Part shown: positions 32,056 through 41,901 of the stretch, in pieces
Layout: each line of letters begins with the position of its first letter
Position numbering within the stretch: position 1 is the first letter of the stretch
NCBI RefSeq assembly: GCF_900142925.1
Contig: NZ_FRCN01000010.1
Coordinates: 248,001 to 312,000 of the forward strand
From: Chitinophaga sp. CF418
GTDB taxonomy: Bacteria; Bacteroidota; Bacteroidia; Chitinophagales; Chitinophagaceae
Direction: 5' to 3'
DNA length: 64,000 nucleotides
The notes under the pieces: model-generated
What the model was told of the DNA's origin: nothing
Seen by the model: the letters and a program-made list of their open reading frames with translations, nothing else
Database searches by the model: none
Position numbers and translations under genes: made by a program

Positions 32056-34859
32056 TAATTAAACAGCTGCTGCAATGGCAGAATAAATGCGAACCTTTGA
32101 GATGCATTATCCAGCGGATCTTTGTCGAAGAGATGGCTGTAACGCAGACCAAAGGTGAAAGGGAGCACATTGCCTATTTTGGTATCAAAGAATAGCTCCC
32201 CACCAGCAGAGGTATATTGTGTACTTGTTGCAGATATAAAATTATATGCCCTGCTGTAATCGTAGAACACATTACCACGGATCCGCATGAAATACAGCAA
32301 CTGTGCAAAGCCCCAGTCAGGGTACACGATAGGGAAATGATAGTTCACACCCAGTTTATAGATATGCTCGTAGAACGGTTCGTTGTATCCTCTGGCATAA
32401 GCGAAATTATCTGTAAAGGAATAATTCCTTGACGTATCCCGTTGTTGCCAGGCGCCCTGCAATACCAGGCTGTGATTGGCAAACAAGCCAGGCAGATACA
32501 GGTCAAACCTCGCGAACAATTGCTCCGCAAACACATTTGACAGCGAACGGTTATACTGCAAAGCAACATATTGTCCGAAATGAGAATAGATGTTCTGTCT
32601 TGCCCTGATGCGTTGGTTATTAAACACGAGCGTATTGCCGATATATTGTATTGCCGGATTGCGAAAGCGGAAATTACCCTGCGGATATCTTTCCAGGTAA
32701 TGATACATGGAAGACACTGACAGGCTGCGGCTGTACAGGCCGGACGAAAGGTTCAGCGGTATCGTGAATCCCCCGTGCAGATCCATTTCCTTCCAGTACA
32801 AACGACCTTTGTTAGAAAAAATATCTGATCGGTTGAAGGTATATTTCGCTCCTGCCTGCAGGTAGGGGAACCAGGCCCCATAGATGAAATCGCCCGTAAA
32901 TCCTGAGCTTCCTTCGTTGCGGTTATACGTATACCCTATAGCGGTAGACGCCGTATTCAGGATATTATCGCCATACAGGGTGAGACTGTAATCAGGATCA
33001 TCGAAAGTAGGCAGCCAGCTGTGAAAGTTGAACAGGTTGGTTCCCTTGGCGTATTTTCTTATGTCATACTGCTCATGCGGTACCTTGTCGAGTATGTTAC
33101 CACCTTCCTGAAAGTCAGGCTTCAGCCAGGTGCTATGATAGTTCCTGCCGGTATCGATCTGTTGCCAGCTACCCGGCGTCAGCGGTGTAGCATATAAAGC
33201 ATATCCCTGGGTACCAAAAGCGCTATATACGACCTGTTGTGAACGATCGTCAATGGCAGCATGTACGACACTGTTAGGATGTGCTGTCACCTGGTAGACC
33301 TTTTTGTCAGACAGGGTAAGAGCATACACATTATCGGCATCCTTATACGCAGCTGTGTAATACACGGTATCCTGCCTGATGACAGGAATGCCCAGCACGA
33401 TATAACTGAACGGTGTCAGCTCTTCGGTTTCGCCTGTGGCCAGTGACTGACGGATCATAGCCATTTGTCCGCGGTCATTGCGGACGTTGCTGATCACCCA
33501 TTGCTCATCAGCAGAAAATTTAGGATAGGTATAATACCAGTTATGCGGATTGGGCAATGTTGATATTACGGCGCCGGTCTGTCCGTCCAGCAGTTGCAGG
33601 CTATATTGCTGTGAGGTCAATGTCACTGCCACAATGATCCGTTTGCCATCTGCGCTGATATCAGGAGAAAAATAACGTGTCAGATGTGTCAGTGTACTGG
33701 TATGACCAGTGGCCATATCGTAGGTCTTCACTATTGAATAGTCTTTCCAGGACCAACGGGGATGAAAGCGGGCTTCCGTCCATACCAGCCTGCCGTTGCG
33801 ATAACTGAAATAGTCATCGAAGTTCATACCAGGGCGCGTCACCAATTGCTGATTGCCGGTGCTGTCCAGCAGGTAAAAACCAGGCACCTTGTTATAGGCA
33901 TCCTTATATACAACCCATTCACCAGGTTTCACCGGGTAAATGTATTTGTAGTTGGTGACCGTTTGAGGAGCTTCCAGCAAGGCTTTGCCGGGTTTGCTTT
34001 CCTGTGTGGCGTAATTATTCCAGAGCGGCTGATATTCCTGCAACATAGCGTTGTAAAAGCCGGTCACATTATACCCGGTGCGTTTTTTCAGGCTTTGGGA
34101 GAAAGAGTAGAATATGCCACGGTAGCGTACCGCATCGGTAGTTACATCTTTCCAGAAAGTGCGGCCATAATGTTCACGGCCATATACAGACATCAGGTAT
34201 CCCAGTGGATAATGGTTGGGGGTGAAGTCTATATAGGAACCGTTCCTCATTTTCATGTAGCTGTAGTTCTTATGCTCCAGCGACAAGGCCCTGAAACCGT
34301 CAAAGAAGGAAGGCAGTCTGCCTCTTCCCTGCGCACTTAAAGCTGTTTCCATTGTAACAGCATCTCCTTCCCAGAACCAGTTGGGTACTGCTATGCTGGT
34401 AGCTGCCGCTAATCCCATTTCTCCCAGTACAATGGATACTGCTTTAGATACCCCCTGGTTGAAATTACGGTTTTGTAATACGTGACGGTATTCATGTATC
34501 GCCAGCTGGTCTTCCCATTTCAGCGATCCGAGGTCTGAGGAGTTGGGTGGCGGAGTAAGATAAAATTCCGAGCGGAAAGGCCCCAGTTGCACATAACCGT
34601 TAGATTCCAGTGTCTGGTTCTGTAATACAATGCTGACCTTTTTATTTCTGTTCCCGATAGAATACCGGGTATATCTGTCCAGGTAATGCACGAGATCTGC
34701 TACCCGCTGGCCTTGTTTTTCCAGTCCTGCCGGGAATATGATACGCGCAGTGTCGTTGTTGATCTGGCGCCATTTCAGGGAAGGAGGATTGCCACCGAAT
34801 GATTGTGCCAATGCGGTAAAGGGGAGTACTAAAAACAGTAGGCACGAAAACGTCTTCAT
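32052..34859 (-). CDS. Large surface protein: HEYRH peptidase-like, propeller, barrel
   Basis: A 935-residue exported protein with a signal peptide (1-19). An N-terminal domain carries HEYRH at about 122-126 with a downstream Glu in NWFWEGDAVTMET about 45 residues later, the layout of a gluzincin (peptidase MA-like) zinc site. The middle (about 290-600) has repeated TolB/WD-like blades (PDISADGKRIIVAVTL, FSADEQWVISNVRN). The last about 300 residues are rich in amphipathic strands ending in Phe/Tyr, like an outer-membrane barrel (FTFGLRYSHLFDKDP, then LPLQQLFNY). Substrate is unknown. Start ATG 34859 is preferred to TTG 34865. Confidence 0.7.
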   Translation of the reverse strand: MKTFSCLLFLVLPFTALAQSFGGNPPSLKWRQINNDTARIIFPAGLEKQGQRVADLVHYLDRYTRYSIGNRNKKVSIVLQNQTLESNGYVQLGPFRSEFYLTPPPNSSDLGSLKWEDQLAIHEYRHVLQNRNFNQGVSKAVSIVLGEMGLAAATSIAVPNWFWEGDAVTMETALSAQGRGRLPSFFDGFRALSLEHKNYSYMKMRNGSYIDFTPNHYPLGYLMSVYGREHYGRTFWKDVTTDAVRYRGIFYSFSQSLKKRTGYNVTGFYNAMLQEYQPLWNNYATQESKPGKALLEAPQTVTNYKYIYPVKPGEWVVYKDAYNKVPGFYLLDSTGNQQLVTRPGMNFDDYFSYRNGRLVWTEARFHPRWSWKDYSIVKTYDMATGHTSTLTHLTRYFSPDISADGKRIIVAVTLTSQQYSLQLLDGQTGAVISTLPNPHNWYYTYPKFSADEQWVISNVRNDRGQMAMIRQSLATGETEELTPFSYIVLGIPVIRQDTVYYTAAYKDADNVYALTLSDKKVYQVTAHPNSVVHAAIDDRSQQVVYSAFGTQGYALYATPLTPGSWQQIDTGRNYHSTWLKPDFQEGGNILDKVPHEQYDIRKYAKGTNLFNFHSWLPTFDDPDYSLTLYGDNILNTASTAIGYTYNRNEGSSGFTGDFIYGAWFPYLQAGAKYTFNRSDIFSNKGRLYWKEMDLHGGFTIPLNLSSGLYSRSLSVSSMYHYLERYPQGNFRFRNPAIQYIGNTLVFNNQRIRARQNIYSHFGQYVALQYNRSLSNVFAEQLFARFDLYLPGLFANHSLVLQGAWQQRDTSRNYSFTDNFAYARGYNEPFYEHIYKLGVNYHFPIVYPDWGFAQLLYFMRIRGNVFYDYSRAYNFISATSTQYTSAGGELFFDTKIGNVLPFTFGLRYSHLFDKDPLDNASQRFAFILPLQQLFNY

Positions 34860-34904
34860 AATCAATTGCAGGTATAATCAAACAATATACGGAAATAATG
34901 GAGA

Positions 34905-34949
34905 ACGCTGCATGCAAAACGAAGGTTACTTTATTATTGCATGCAGCGT
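34905..34949. terminator. Perfect 13-bp hairpin between serine dehydratase and surface-protein gene
   Basis: ACGCTGCATGCAA pairs without mismatch with TTGCATGCAGCGT around a 19-base loop, 11 bases past the serine dehydratase stop. No U-tract follows on either strand, so it may be a transcript-end stabiliser or weak terminator rather than a classic intrinsic one. Confidence 0.55.
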
Positions 34950-34959
34950 CTATCTGCAA

Positions 34960-36393
34960 TCAGCACTCGGGAAGGCTGATAGGTATGTTTACGGCCAGAC
35001 CGCCGTCAGATGTTTCCTTGTATTTGCTGTTCATATCCAGCGCAGTATCCCACATGGTTTTCACTACCGCATCAAGGGAAACCTTTGCCAGTTCAGGGTT
35101 GCTTTGCAGGGCCAGCTGGGAAGCAGTAATGGCCTTGATGGCGCCCATAGTATTTCTTTCGATGCAGGGCACCTGTACCAGTCCGCCAATAGGATCGCAG
35201 GTCAGGCCCAGGTGATGTTCCATGGCTATTTCAGCAGCCATCAGTACCTGGCGCTGGGAGCCGCCCAGGCATTCTGTAAGGGCTGCCGCCGCCATTGCGG
35301 ATGATACGCCTATCTCCGCCTGACAGCCACCCATAGCAGCTGAAATGGTAGAGCGCTTCTTGAAGATACTGCCGATCTCAGAAGCAGTAAGCATGAACTG
35401 CATGATCTTTTCATCCTGGTAGCCGTCACAGAAAGTGATGAAGTACTGCAGCACGGCAGGTATCACACCCGCGGCGCCGTTAGTAGGCGCGGTCACCACT
35501 CTGCCAAAAGAAGCATTTTCTTCATTCACTGCCAGTGCAAAACAGCTTACCCAGTCCAGCGTATAGGCAAAATGGTTACCACCCTGCCTGATAGCGGAGA
35601 TCCAGGAATCGTAGTCTGTATAAGTATTTTCCTTTAATAATTTTTTGTTCAGCGCAGCGGCGCGTCTTGCTACACGCAATCCACCGGGCAGTTCTCCTGA
35701 AGTATGACAACCCCGGTAAATGCATTCTTTCATCACACGCCAGATGTTCATCACGCCTGCCCTTGTTTCTGCTTCCGGGCGCCAGGCCTGTTCATTCTCC
35801 AGGACCAGTTCTGAAATGGAATAACCTGTTTTGATACACCATTGTAACAGCTGGCGGGCAGTGTCTATCGGGAATGGCAGATCTACCTGTGAAGCGGCGC
35901 TGCCCTGGTTTTCACCTTCCTTTACAACAAAGCCGCCACCGATGGAATAGTAGGTAGCCGCCAGTTGCTCACCATCTTCAAAGGTGACCAGGAAAGTAAG
36001 TGCATTGGGGTGAAAAGGTAAAGATTCATCATACAGGAAAGTAATATCCTGTAAAGGATCAAAAGGAATAGCATGACTACCTCCCAGTAACATAGTCTTG
36101 TTACGGCGGATGTCATCCATTTTATTAGTGATCTGGTTAACATCGAAAGTTACCGGGTCATCTCCGCAAAGTCCTAACTGAACAGCAATGTCTGTACCAT
36201 GGCCGTGCCCGGTCTTTGCCAGGGAGCCGTATAATAAAATGCTGACTTGTTTAACGGAACTGAGTTTTCGCCCTGTTGCCTGCATTTCCCGCAGGAACTG
36301 TAGAGCTGCCCGCCATGGGCCTAACGTGTGTGAGCTGGAAGGACCTACGCCTATCTTGAAGATGTCAAATACCGAAATGCATTCGTGTGCCAC
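34960..36393 (-). CDS. sdaA: L-serine dehydratase, iron-sulfur type
   Basis: Single-chain L-serine ammonia-lyase of 477 residues that turns serine into pyruvate and ammonia with a 4Fe-4S cluster. The beta-like N-terminal domain opens with ISVFDIFKIGVGPSSSHTLG. The alpha-like catalytic domain has APTNGAAGVIPAVLQYF and the cluster-region GGSQRQVLMAAEIAMEHHLG followed by LTCDPIGGLVQVPCIERN. The start is GTG (36391-36393): an in-frame stop lies two codons upstream and no ATG is near. A TAAATTTG element at 36409-36416 implies a short leader. Confidence 0.94.
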   Translation of the reverse strand: MAHECISVFDIFKIGVGPSSSHTLGPWRAALQFLREMQATGRKLSSVKQVSILLYGSLAKTGHGHGTDIAVQLGLCGDDPVTFDVNQITNKMDDIRRNKTMLLGGSHAIPFDPLQDITFLYDESLPFHPNALTFLVTFEDGEQLAATYYSIGGGFVVKEGENQGSAASQVDLPFPIDTARQLLQWCIKTGYSISELVLENEQAWRPEAETRAGVMNIWRVMKECIYRGCHTSGELPGGLRVARRAAALNKKLLKENTYTDYDSWISAIRQGGNHFAYTLDWVSCFALAVNEENASFGRVVTAPTNGAAGVIPAVLQYFITFCDGYQDEKIMQFMLTASEIGSIFKKRSTISAAMGGCQAEIGVSSAMAAAALTECLGGSQRQVLMAAEIAMEHHLGLTCDPIGGLVQVPCIERNTMGAIKAITASQLALQSNPELAKVSLDAVVKTMWDTALDMNSKYKETSDGGLAVNIPISLPEC

Positions 36394-36408
36394 TACTTAT
36401 AATTTAAG

Positions 36409-36416
36409 CAAATTTA
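36409..36416 (-). promoter_or_regulatory. Candidate -7 element for sdaA
   Basis: The minus strand reads TAAATTTG, matching TAnnTTTG, 15 bases before the GTG start, giving a leader of under 10 bases. Confidence 0.45.
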
Positions 36417-36444
36417 AGGCATTCCGCATATCCAAAAATCCACA

Positions 36445-36607
36445 CATGACGCCAAAAAACAGGCCCCACCTGAGCTGATCAGTACGGGACTTTGCCGGTA
36501 TAAGCGCAAAGCACAATAAATACTATGACATGACGCCAACAACAAGTCCCGCCTGAGCTGGTCAGAGCGGGACTTTGTTGGTATAAGTGCAGAGTACAAT
36601 ACTATGG
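36445..36607. repeat. Two-copy 84-bp direct repeat with hairpins
   Basis: Copy 1 (36445-36528) and copy 2 (36529-36607) share CATGACGCCAA, CCTGAGCTG.TCAG, CGGGACTTTG, GGTATAAG.GCA and ACAATA. Each folds into a hairpin of AAGTCCCGC with GCGGGACTT type; the stem of copy 2 is almost perfect and that of copy 1 has decayed. Copy 2 runs into the stop of the FKBP gene and can end its transcript. Confidence 0.7.
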
Positions 36608-37105
36608 ATTGGTGACATCGGTTAACTCGATATCGAAGATCAGAACGGAGTTGGCAGGGATATCTTTATTCACAGCCGGGCCATATCCGTAATAGGAAGG
36701 AAGATACACCCGGATCTTACCACCTTTTGTGATCTTTGTCAAAGCAAACTGAAATCCGGTGATCAGGCTTCCCGCATATCCCAGGTCGCGGGGAGTAGTC
36801 CCGGTGGAATCAAATACCTTACCTGACAAAAGCTGTCCTGTATATAATGCTTTTATTTCGGTCCTGGTGCTTTTAACACTGTCTATACCATTTCCGATCG
36901 CTGAAATCTTGTAGAAAATGCCTGAAACCGTATCCTGGTCAGCCACCAGGTTCTTAGCTTTCAGGTATGCCTTAATACTATCCACATCTCTGTTGAACTG
37001 TGGCACCGGGTCATAAGTTTGGTTGTCTTTACTGCAGGCTGCAAACAAAGCCATCATCAATACTGCTCCCAGCAGGAAAAATTTCCTCATGCTTAGTTTT
37101 TTCAT
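36602..37105 (-). CDS. FKBP-type peptidyl-prolyl isomerase lipoprotein
   Basis: A 167-residue lipoprotein (lipobox FAAC, Cys24) with an FKBP domain over about residues 60-165 that isomerises peptide bonds before proline in the periplasm. Visible FKBP blocks are IKALYTGQLLSGKVFDST, GFQFALTKITKGGKIRVYLP, then SYYGYGPAVNKDIPANSVLI and FDIELTDV. The IPANSVLIFDIEL end is a strong family match. A second FKBP lipoprotein gene lies 49 bases upstream in the same direction; the pair is a diverged duplication. Confidence 0.9.
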   Translation of the reverse strand: MKKLSMRKFFLLGAVLMMALFAACSKDNQTYDPVPQFNRDVDSIKAYLKAKNLVADQDTVSGIFYKISAIGNGIDSVKSTRTEIKALYTGQLLSGKVFDSTGTTPRDLGYAGSLITGFQFALTKITKGGKIRVYLPSYYGYGPAVNKDIPANSVLIFDIELTDVTNP

Positions 37106-37154
37106 TTAAATGCTCAGATTTTTATAATTGTCAGTGATTAGATACGGAAGGAAC

Positions 37155-37655
37155 TTATTTAAAGTCAATTAATTCAACATTGCACACCAGGACAGTATTG
37201 GCGGGAATGATGTTACCTACGGCCATATTGCCAAAAGCCAGCCGTGAAGGGATGATCATAAAGATCTTACCTCCCTTGCCTATTTTCTGCAGGCCGATCT
37301 GCCAGCCGACGATATGGTCTTTCAGGGCGCGGCCATCGAAGTCGGTATCTCCGAAAGAGGCGTCCAGCAGGGAGTCATTCAGGTTGGCGCGGGTATAATT
37401 GATGGTAACCACGGAATTCAGGGTAGGATGGATGGAATCGCCCGGTTCCTCTATGTTGAAATAGAGTCCGCTGAAATCGTGTTCCATAGTGAGATTGTGG
37501 TCGCTGATATATCCCTGGATAAGGCTATCCTGTTCCAGTATAGTTCTTTCCACACCACTGAAGGCATCGGCATCGGAATATTCATTCTTAGCGCACGCGG
37601 TCAGCAGGAATACTGGCAATAAAAAACAAAAAGTGGCGCGTAAAAAGGCGTTCAT
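37155..37655 (-). CDS. FKBP-type peptidyl-prolyl isomerase lipoprotein, second copy
   Basis: A 166-residue lipoprotein starting MNAFLRATFCFLLPVFLLTAC (lipobox Cys21), with an FKBP domain at about 65-165: VTINYTRANLNDSLLDAS, GWQIGLQKIGKGGKIFMIIP, RLAFGNMAVGNIIPANTVLV. The upstream in-frame start at 37733 would place a non-signal sequence before the lipobox and is rejected. The active-site region is more diverged than in its neighbour, so isomerase activity is less sure. It is likely cotranscribed with the downstream FKBP gene. Confidence 0.86.
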   Translation of the reverse strand: MNAFLRATFCFLLPVFLLTACAKNEYSDADAFSGVERTILEQDSLIQGYISDHNLTMEHDFSGLYFNIEEPGDSIHPTLNSVVTINYTRANLNDSLLDASFGDTDFDGRALKDHIVGWQIGLQKIGKGGKIFMIIPSRLAFGNMAVGNIIPANTVLVCNVELIDFK

Positions 37656-37700
37656 ACAGTTATAACGGAGAAATAGTGCTAAAGTTACAGGAAAGGGAAC

Positions 37701-37739
37701 AAAAAGGAAAGGGTGTCTGCCAGTGGCGGACACCCTTTC
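37701..37739 (-). terminator. Intrinsic terminator of groESL
   Basis: A 15-bp stem (GAAAGGGTGTCTGCC with GGCGGACACCCTTTC, one G-U pair) around AGT is followed on the minus strand by TTTCCTTTTTG. Confidence 0.85.
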
Positions 37740-37762
37740 GCTTATATTTTCGGATACTACTA

Positions 37763-39397
<1,635 letters not shown>

Positions 39398-39456
39398 AAT
39401 AGCTTGTGTTTTTTTTAATTTGTGTTTTGGTTTGCCTGTTATGTCAGCGTGATTGC

Positions 39457-39738
39457 TTAAACAATAGCTAAAATGTCAGACTCACGCATGATTAAGTAAT
39501 CGCCACCTTCAATGCTGATCTCTGTACCGGAATATTTACCATACAATACAGTATCGCCTACTTTTACAGTCACCGGCTCATCTTTCTTACCAGGACCGGC
39601 AGCTACTACCGTACCTCTTTGTGGTTTTTCTTTTGCAGTGTCAGGGATGATGATACCACCAGCTGTTTTTTCTTCTGCAGCTGCGGGTTTCACGATCACC
39701 CTGTCAGCTAAGGGTTTAATACTTAAATCTTTTGCCAT
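39457..39738 (-). CDS. groES: Co-chaperonin GroES
   Basis: Ten-kDa lid of the GroEL chamber. The 93-residue protein starts MAKDLSIKPLADRVIVKPAA; an earlier in-frame codon at 39789 is rejected because the added sequence overlaps a regulatory-looking inverted repeat and is not GroES-like. The mobile loop lies in AEEKTAGGIIIPDTAKEKPQ, and the C-terminal GDYLIMRESDILAIV is typical. It is the first gene of groESL. Confidence 0.97.
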   Translation of the reverse strand: MAKDLSIKPLADRVIVKPAAAEEKTAGGIIIPDTAKEKPQRGTVVAAGPGKKDEPVTVKVGDTVLYGKYSGTEISIEGGDYLIMRESDILAIV

Positions 39739-39782
39739 ATAATTATACTTTTTAAAAAGGTAAGATGAAGATTTATTGTGTC

Positions 39783-39806
39783 TTGGCACCTCGATAATTG
39801 TGCCAA
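39783..39806. promoter_or_regulatory. Inverted repeat upstream of groES
   Basis: TTGGCAC-N10-GTGCCAA is a perfect 7-bp inverted repeat 45-68 bases before the groES ATG. It resembles CIRCE only in part: CIRCE has 9-base arms ending CTC/GAG around 9 bases. It is a candidate operator for heat-shock control. Confidence 0.5.
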
Positions 39807-39911
39807 TGCATTTTGATAGTCAAATTTTCAGTCACTAACGGATAGCCTTATCGAGCCTACTGACAAAAATGCCATTTTTTCAGCAAAAACCTGACAGAAT
39901 CTGCCGTAAGA

Positions 39912-39937
39912 TAGGAATTACCAATTAAGAATTCCTA
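39912..39937. promoter_or_regulatory. Inverted repeat at the nusB promoter
   Basis: TAGGAATT-N10-AATTCCTA is a perfect 8-bp inverted repeat. It lies 18 bases upstream of the -7 element at 39955-39962 and so covers the -33 region, suggesting a regulator site for the nusB operon. Confidence 0.45.
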
Positions 39938-39954
39938 ATTCCCCTTTTTTCCCC

Positions 39955-39962
39955 TAGCTTTG
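39955..39962 (+). promoter_or_regulatory. Candidate -7 element for nusB
   Basis: TAGCTTTG matches TAnnTTTG, 27 bases before the ATG at 39990. It overlaps the alternative TTG start at 39960, favouring the later ATG. Confidence 0.5.
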
Positions 39963-39989
39963 CGCCCTCATACAGTTCTTGATTATAAG

Positions 39990-40919
39990 ATGATTAGCAG
40001 AAGAAATATCCGGGTGAAGGTCATGCAGACCCTCTATGCCCTGGAAACGATGGAACAGGATACCGTTAAGCCGGGCACGGCTACCAGTTTACTGAACGAG
40101 AAACTGGACCAGACCAGTCAGATCTTTACATACCTGTTATACTGCCTTTCACAGGTAGCACAGTATGCGGAAATCGACGCGCAGGCACGGGCCTCCAAAC
40201 ATCTTCCCTCAGCAGCCGACCTGCAGGTAAATACCAAGATCGCCGGAAATGAATTTATTTTCCAGATAATCAACGACAAAGGCTTTCAGGTAAACCTGGA
40301 ACAATGGAAACTCAAACACCTTCCTGAGCAGGACCTGATGCGTAAGCTCTACAATACGCTCACAGCCACAGATATTTATCAGAATTACATAAAAGATCCT
40401 GCCCGCAACAAAGCCAGCGAAAAGGAGATCATGGAATACGTCTATAAAGAGATCCTCACCAAAAATGAGCTGTTCGTCCAGCATATGGAAGACAATTTCC
40501 TGCACTGGGGCGACGATGCAGAGATGATGGACCTCCTGGTAGCCAATTACATGCACAAACCGCACCTGTTCAATTTCCTCCAGCTGATCAGCAGGGAGAA
40601 ACTGGAATATGCGCGCGAACTGCTGCTCACCGTACTGGATAAGAAGGAATACTGCCTGGAGCTTATTAAGCCCAAATTACAGAACTGGGACCCTGAGCGT
40701 ATCGCCGCAGTGGATATGTTACTGATGGAGATGGGTGTATGCGAGTTCCTGTACTTCCCCACCATCCCTACCAAGGTGACAATCAATGAGTATATTGACC
40801 TGGCCAAGGCATACAGCACCCCGCAGAGCGGACAGTTTGTCAATGGTATCCTGGACAATATCCTGAAAGACCTCGATCAGGCGAATCAGATAAAGAAGAT
40901 AGACCGTACAAAAAAATAG
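39990..40919 (+). CDS. nusB: Transcription antitermination factor NusB
   Basis: RNA-binding factor of the Nus complex that promotes full-length rRNA transcription. The protein starts MISRRNIRVKVMQTLYALE, a typical NusB opening, and the C-terminal third has ERIAAVDMLLMEMGVCEFLY and PTKVTINEYIDLAKAYSTPQ. At 309 residues it is about twice the length of E. coli NusB, with a long helical insertion in the middle, as usual in Bacteroidota. First gene of a rightward operon with DUF1573, yajC and coaE; an inverted repeat covers its promoter. Confidence 0.93.
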   Translation: MISRRNIRVKVMQTLYALETMEQDTVKPGTATSLLNEKLDQTSQIFTYLLYCLSQVAQYAEIDAQARASKHLPSAADLQVNTKIAGNEFIFQIINDKGFQVNLEQWKLKHLPEQDLMRKLYNTLTATDIYQNYIKDPARNKASEKEIMEYVYKEILTKNELFVQHMEDNFLHWGDDAEMMDLLVANYMHKPHLFNFLQLISREKLEYARELLLTVLDKKEYCLELIKPKLQNWDPERIAAVDMLLMEMGVCEFLYFPTIPTKVTINEYIDLAKAYSTPQSGQFVNGILDNILKDLDQANQIKKIDRTKK

Positions 40920-40920
40920 C

Positions 40921-40928
40921 TATTTTTG
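40921..40928 (+). promoter_or_regulatory. Candidate -7 element for the DUF1573 gene
   Basis: TATTTTTG lies 18 bases before the ATG at 40947, just after the nusB stop, and may serve as an internal promoter. Confidence 0.4.
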
Positions 40929-40946
40929 GGCCGAACCCAATACTAT

Positions 40947-41393
40947 ATGAGAAAGATATTCTTTTACCTGATAGCCGGAAGCCTTGTGGCAGGCGCCTGC
41001 AATTCGTCAAATACCGGTAAAACCGGTGGCCAGGAAACAGCCGCCGCCGCTACCGCTGATTCAGTGAAAGGTACTCCTGTGATTGCTTTTGATGAAATGG
41101 TCCACAATTTCGGTAACGTCACCGAAGGCGAAAAAGTGGAATATGATTTCAAATTCACCAATACAGGCGACAGGGATCTGCTCATCACAGACGCTACCTC
41201 CAGCTGTGGCTGTACAGTGCCGGACTGGCCTAAAGAGCCTATCAAACCGGGACAGAGCAGCTACATGAAAGTGGTTTTCAACAGCGCAGGAAAAGAAGGA
41301 TATACCGAGAAGGAGATCATTATCAGGGCCAATACGAAACCGGAACAGGTGCAGGGACCCAAGATCCAGTGCACTATCCTGAAGCAGAAATAA
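40947..41393 (+). CDS. DUF1573 lipoprotein
   Basis: A 148-residue lipoprotein (lipobox VAGAC, Cys18) with one DUF1573 domain, an immunoglobulin-like beta-sandwich related to ASH/MSP folds and widespread in Bacteroidota. Typical blocks are AFDEMVHNFGNVTEGEKVEY, FTNTGDRDLLITDATSSCGC and PIKPGQSSYMKVVFNSAGKE. Function is unknown. The Cys-Gly-Cys in SSCGCTVPDW is a family hallmark. It sits 27 bases after nusB and 86 before yajC. Confidence 0.9.
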   Translation: MRKIFFYLIAGSLVAGACNSSNTGKTGGQETAAAATADSVKGTPVIAFDEMVHNFGNVTEGEKVEYDFKFTNTGDRDLLITDATSSCGCTVPDWPKEPIKPGQSSYMKVVFNSAGKEGYTEKEIIIRANTKPEQVQGPKIQCTILKQK

Positions 41394-41479
41394 GCTGACA
41401 GGACATCAGGACACCGGTATCAATATTGCGGGACAATAGAAACAAGAAACAACTAAACAACAAAATACAACTTAATACG

Positions 41480-41833
41480 ATGTACACTAACATGCTGAAC
41501 GTTTTACTGATGGGTGGTGGTGCAGCTGGCGCGCAAGGCGGTGGCGGCTTCCAGTTCATATTTATTGGCGGTATGATCCTGGTGATGTGGTTATTTATGA
41601 TCCGCCCTCAGACCAAGAAAGCAAAAATGCAGAAAGACTTCATCAGCAATCTGCGTGAAGGCGACAAAATCGTTACTATCGCAGGTATCCATGGTACTGT
41701 GAAGAAGATCAACGAAGATGGCACCCTCAAAATCGAGGTGAGCGCTGGTACTTACTTAACTATCGAGCGTTCTGCTATTAGCATGGAATATACTACTGCT
41801 CAACAGAAAGCTGCAACTACACCAGCAAAATAA
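41480..41833 (+). CDS. yajC: Preprotein translocase subunit YajC
   Basis: Small membrane protein that associates with SecDF and the Sec translocon. The 117-residue protein has one transmembrane helix at about 23-41 (FQFIFIGGMILVMWLFMIRP) followed by the family signature IRPQTKKAKMQKDFISNLRE and KIVTIAGIHGTVKKI. Upstream in-frame TTG at 41426 is rejected. It lies in the nusB operon, 68 bases before coaE; its partner SecDF is encoded at 47323. Confidence 0.95.
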   Translation: MYTNMLNVLLMGGGAAGAQGGGGFQFIFIGGMILVMWLFMIRPQTKKAKMQKDFISNLREGDKIVTIAGIHGTVKKINEDGTLKIEVSAGTYLTIERSAISMEYTTAQQKAATTPAK

Positions 41834-41901
41834 TTGCTATCTGCTGATAGCGCGTCCCAAATTCCTGACGGAGTTTGGGATTTTTTTTGGAATTTGGACG
41901 T

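Noticed and set aside
39783..39806. CIRCE element or sigma-54 promoter at groES
   Set aside because: Arms and spacer do not match TTAGCACTC-N9-GAGTGCTAA, and no TTGC follows TGGCAC at the sigma-54 spacing.
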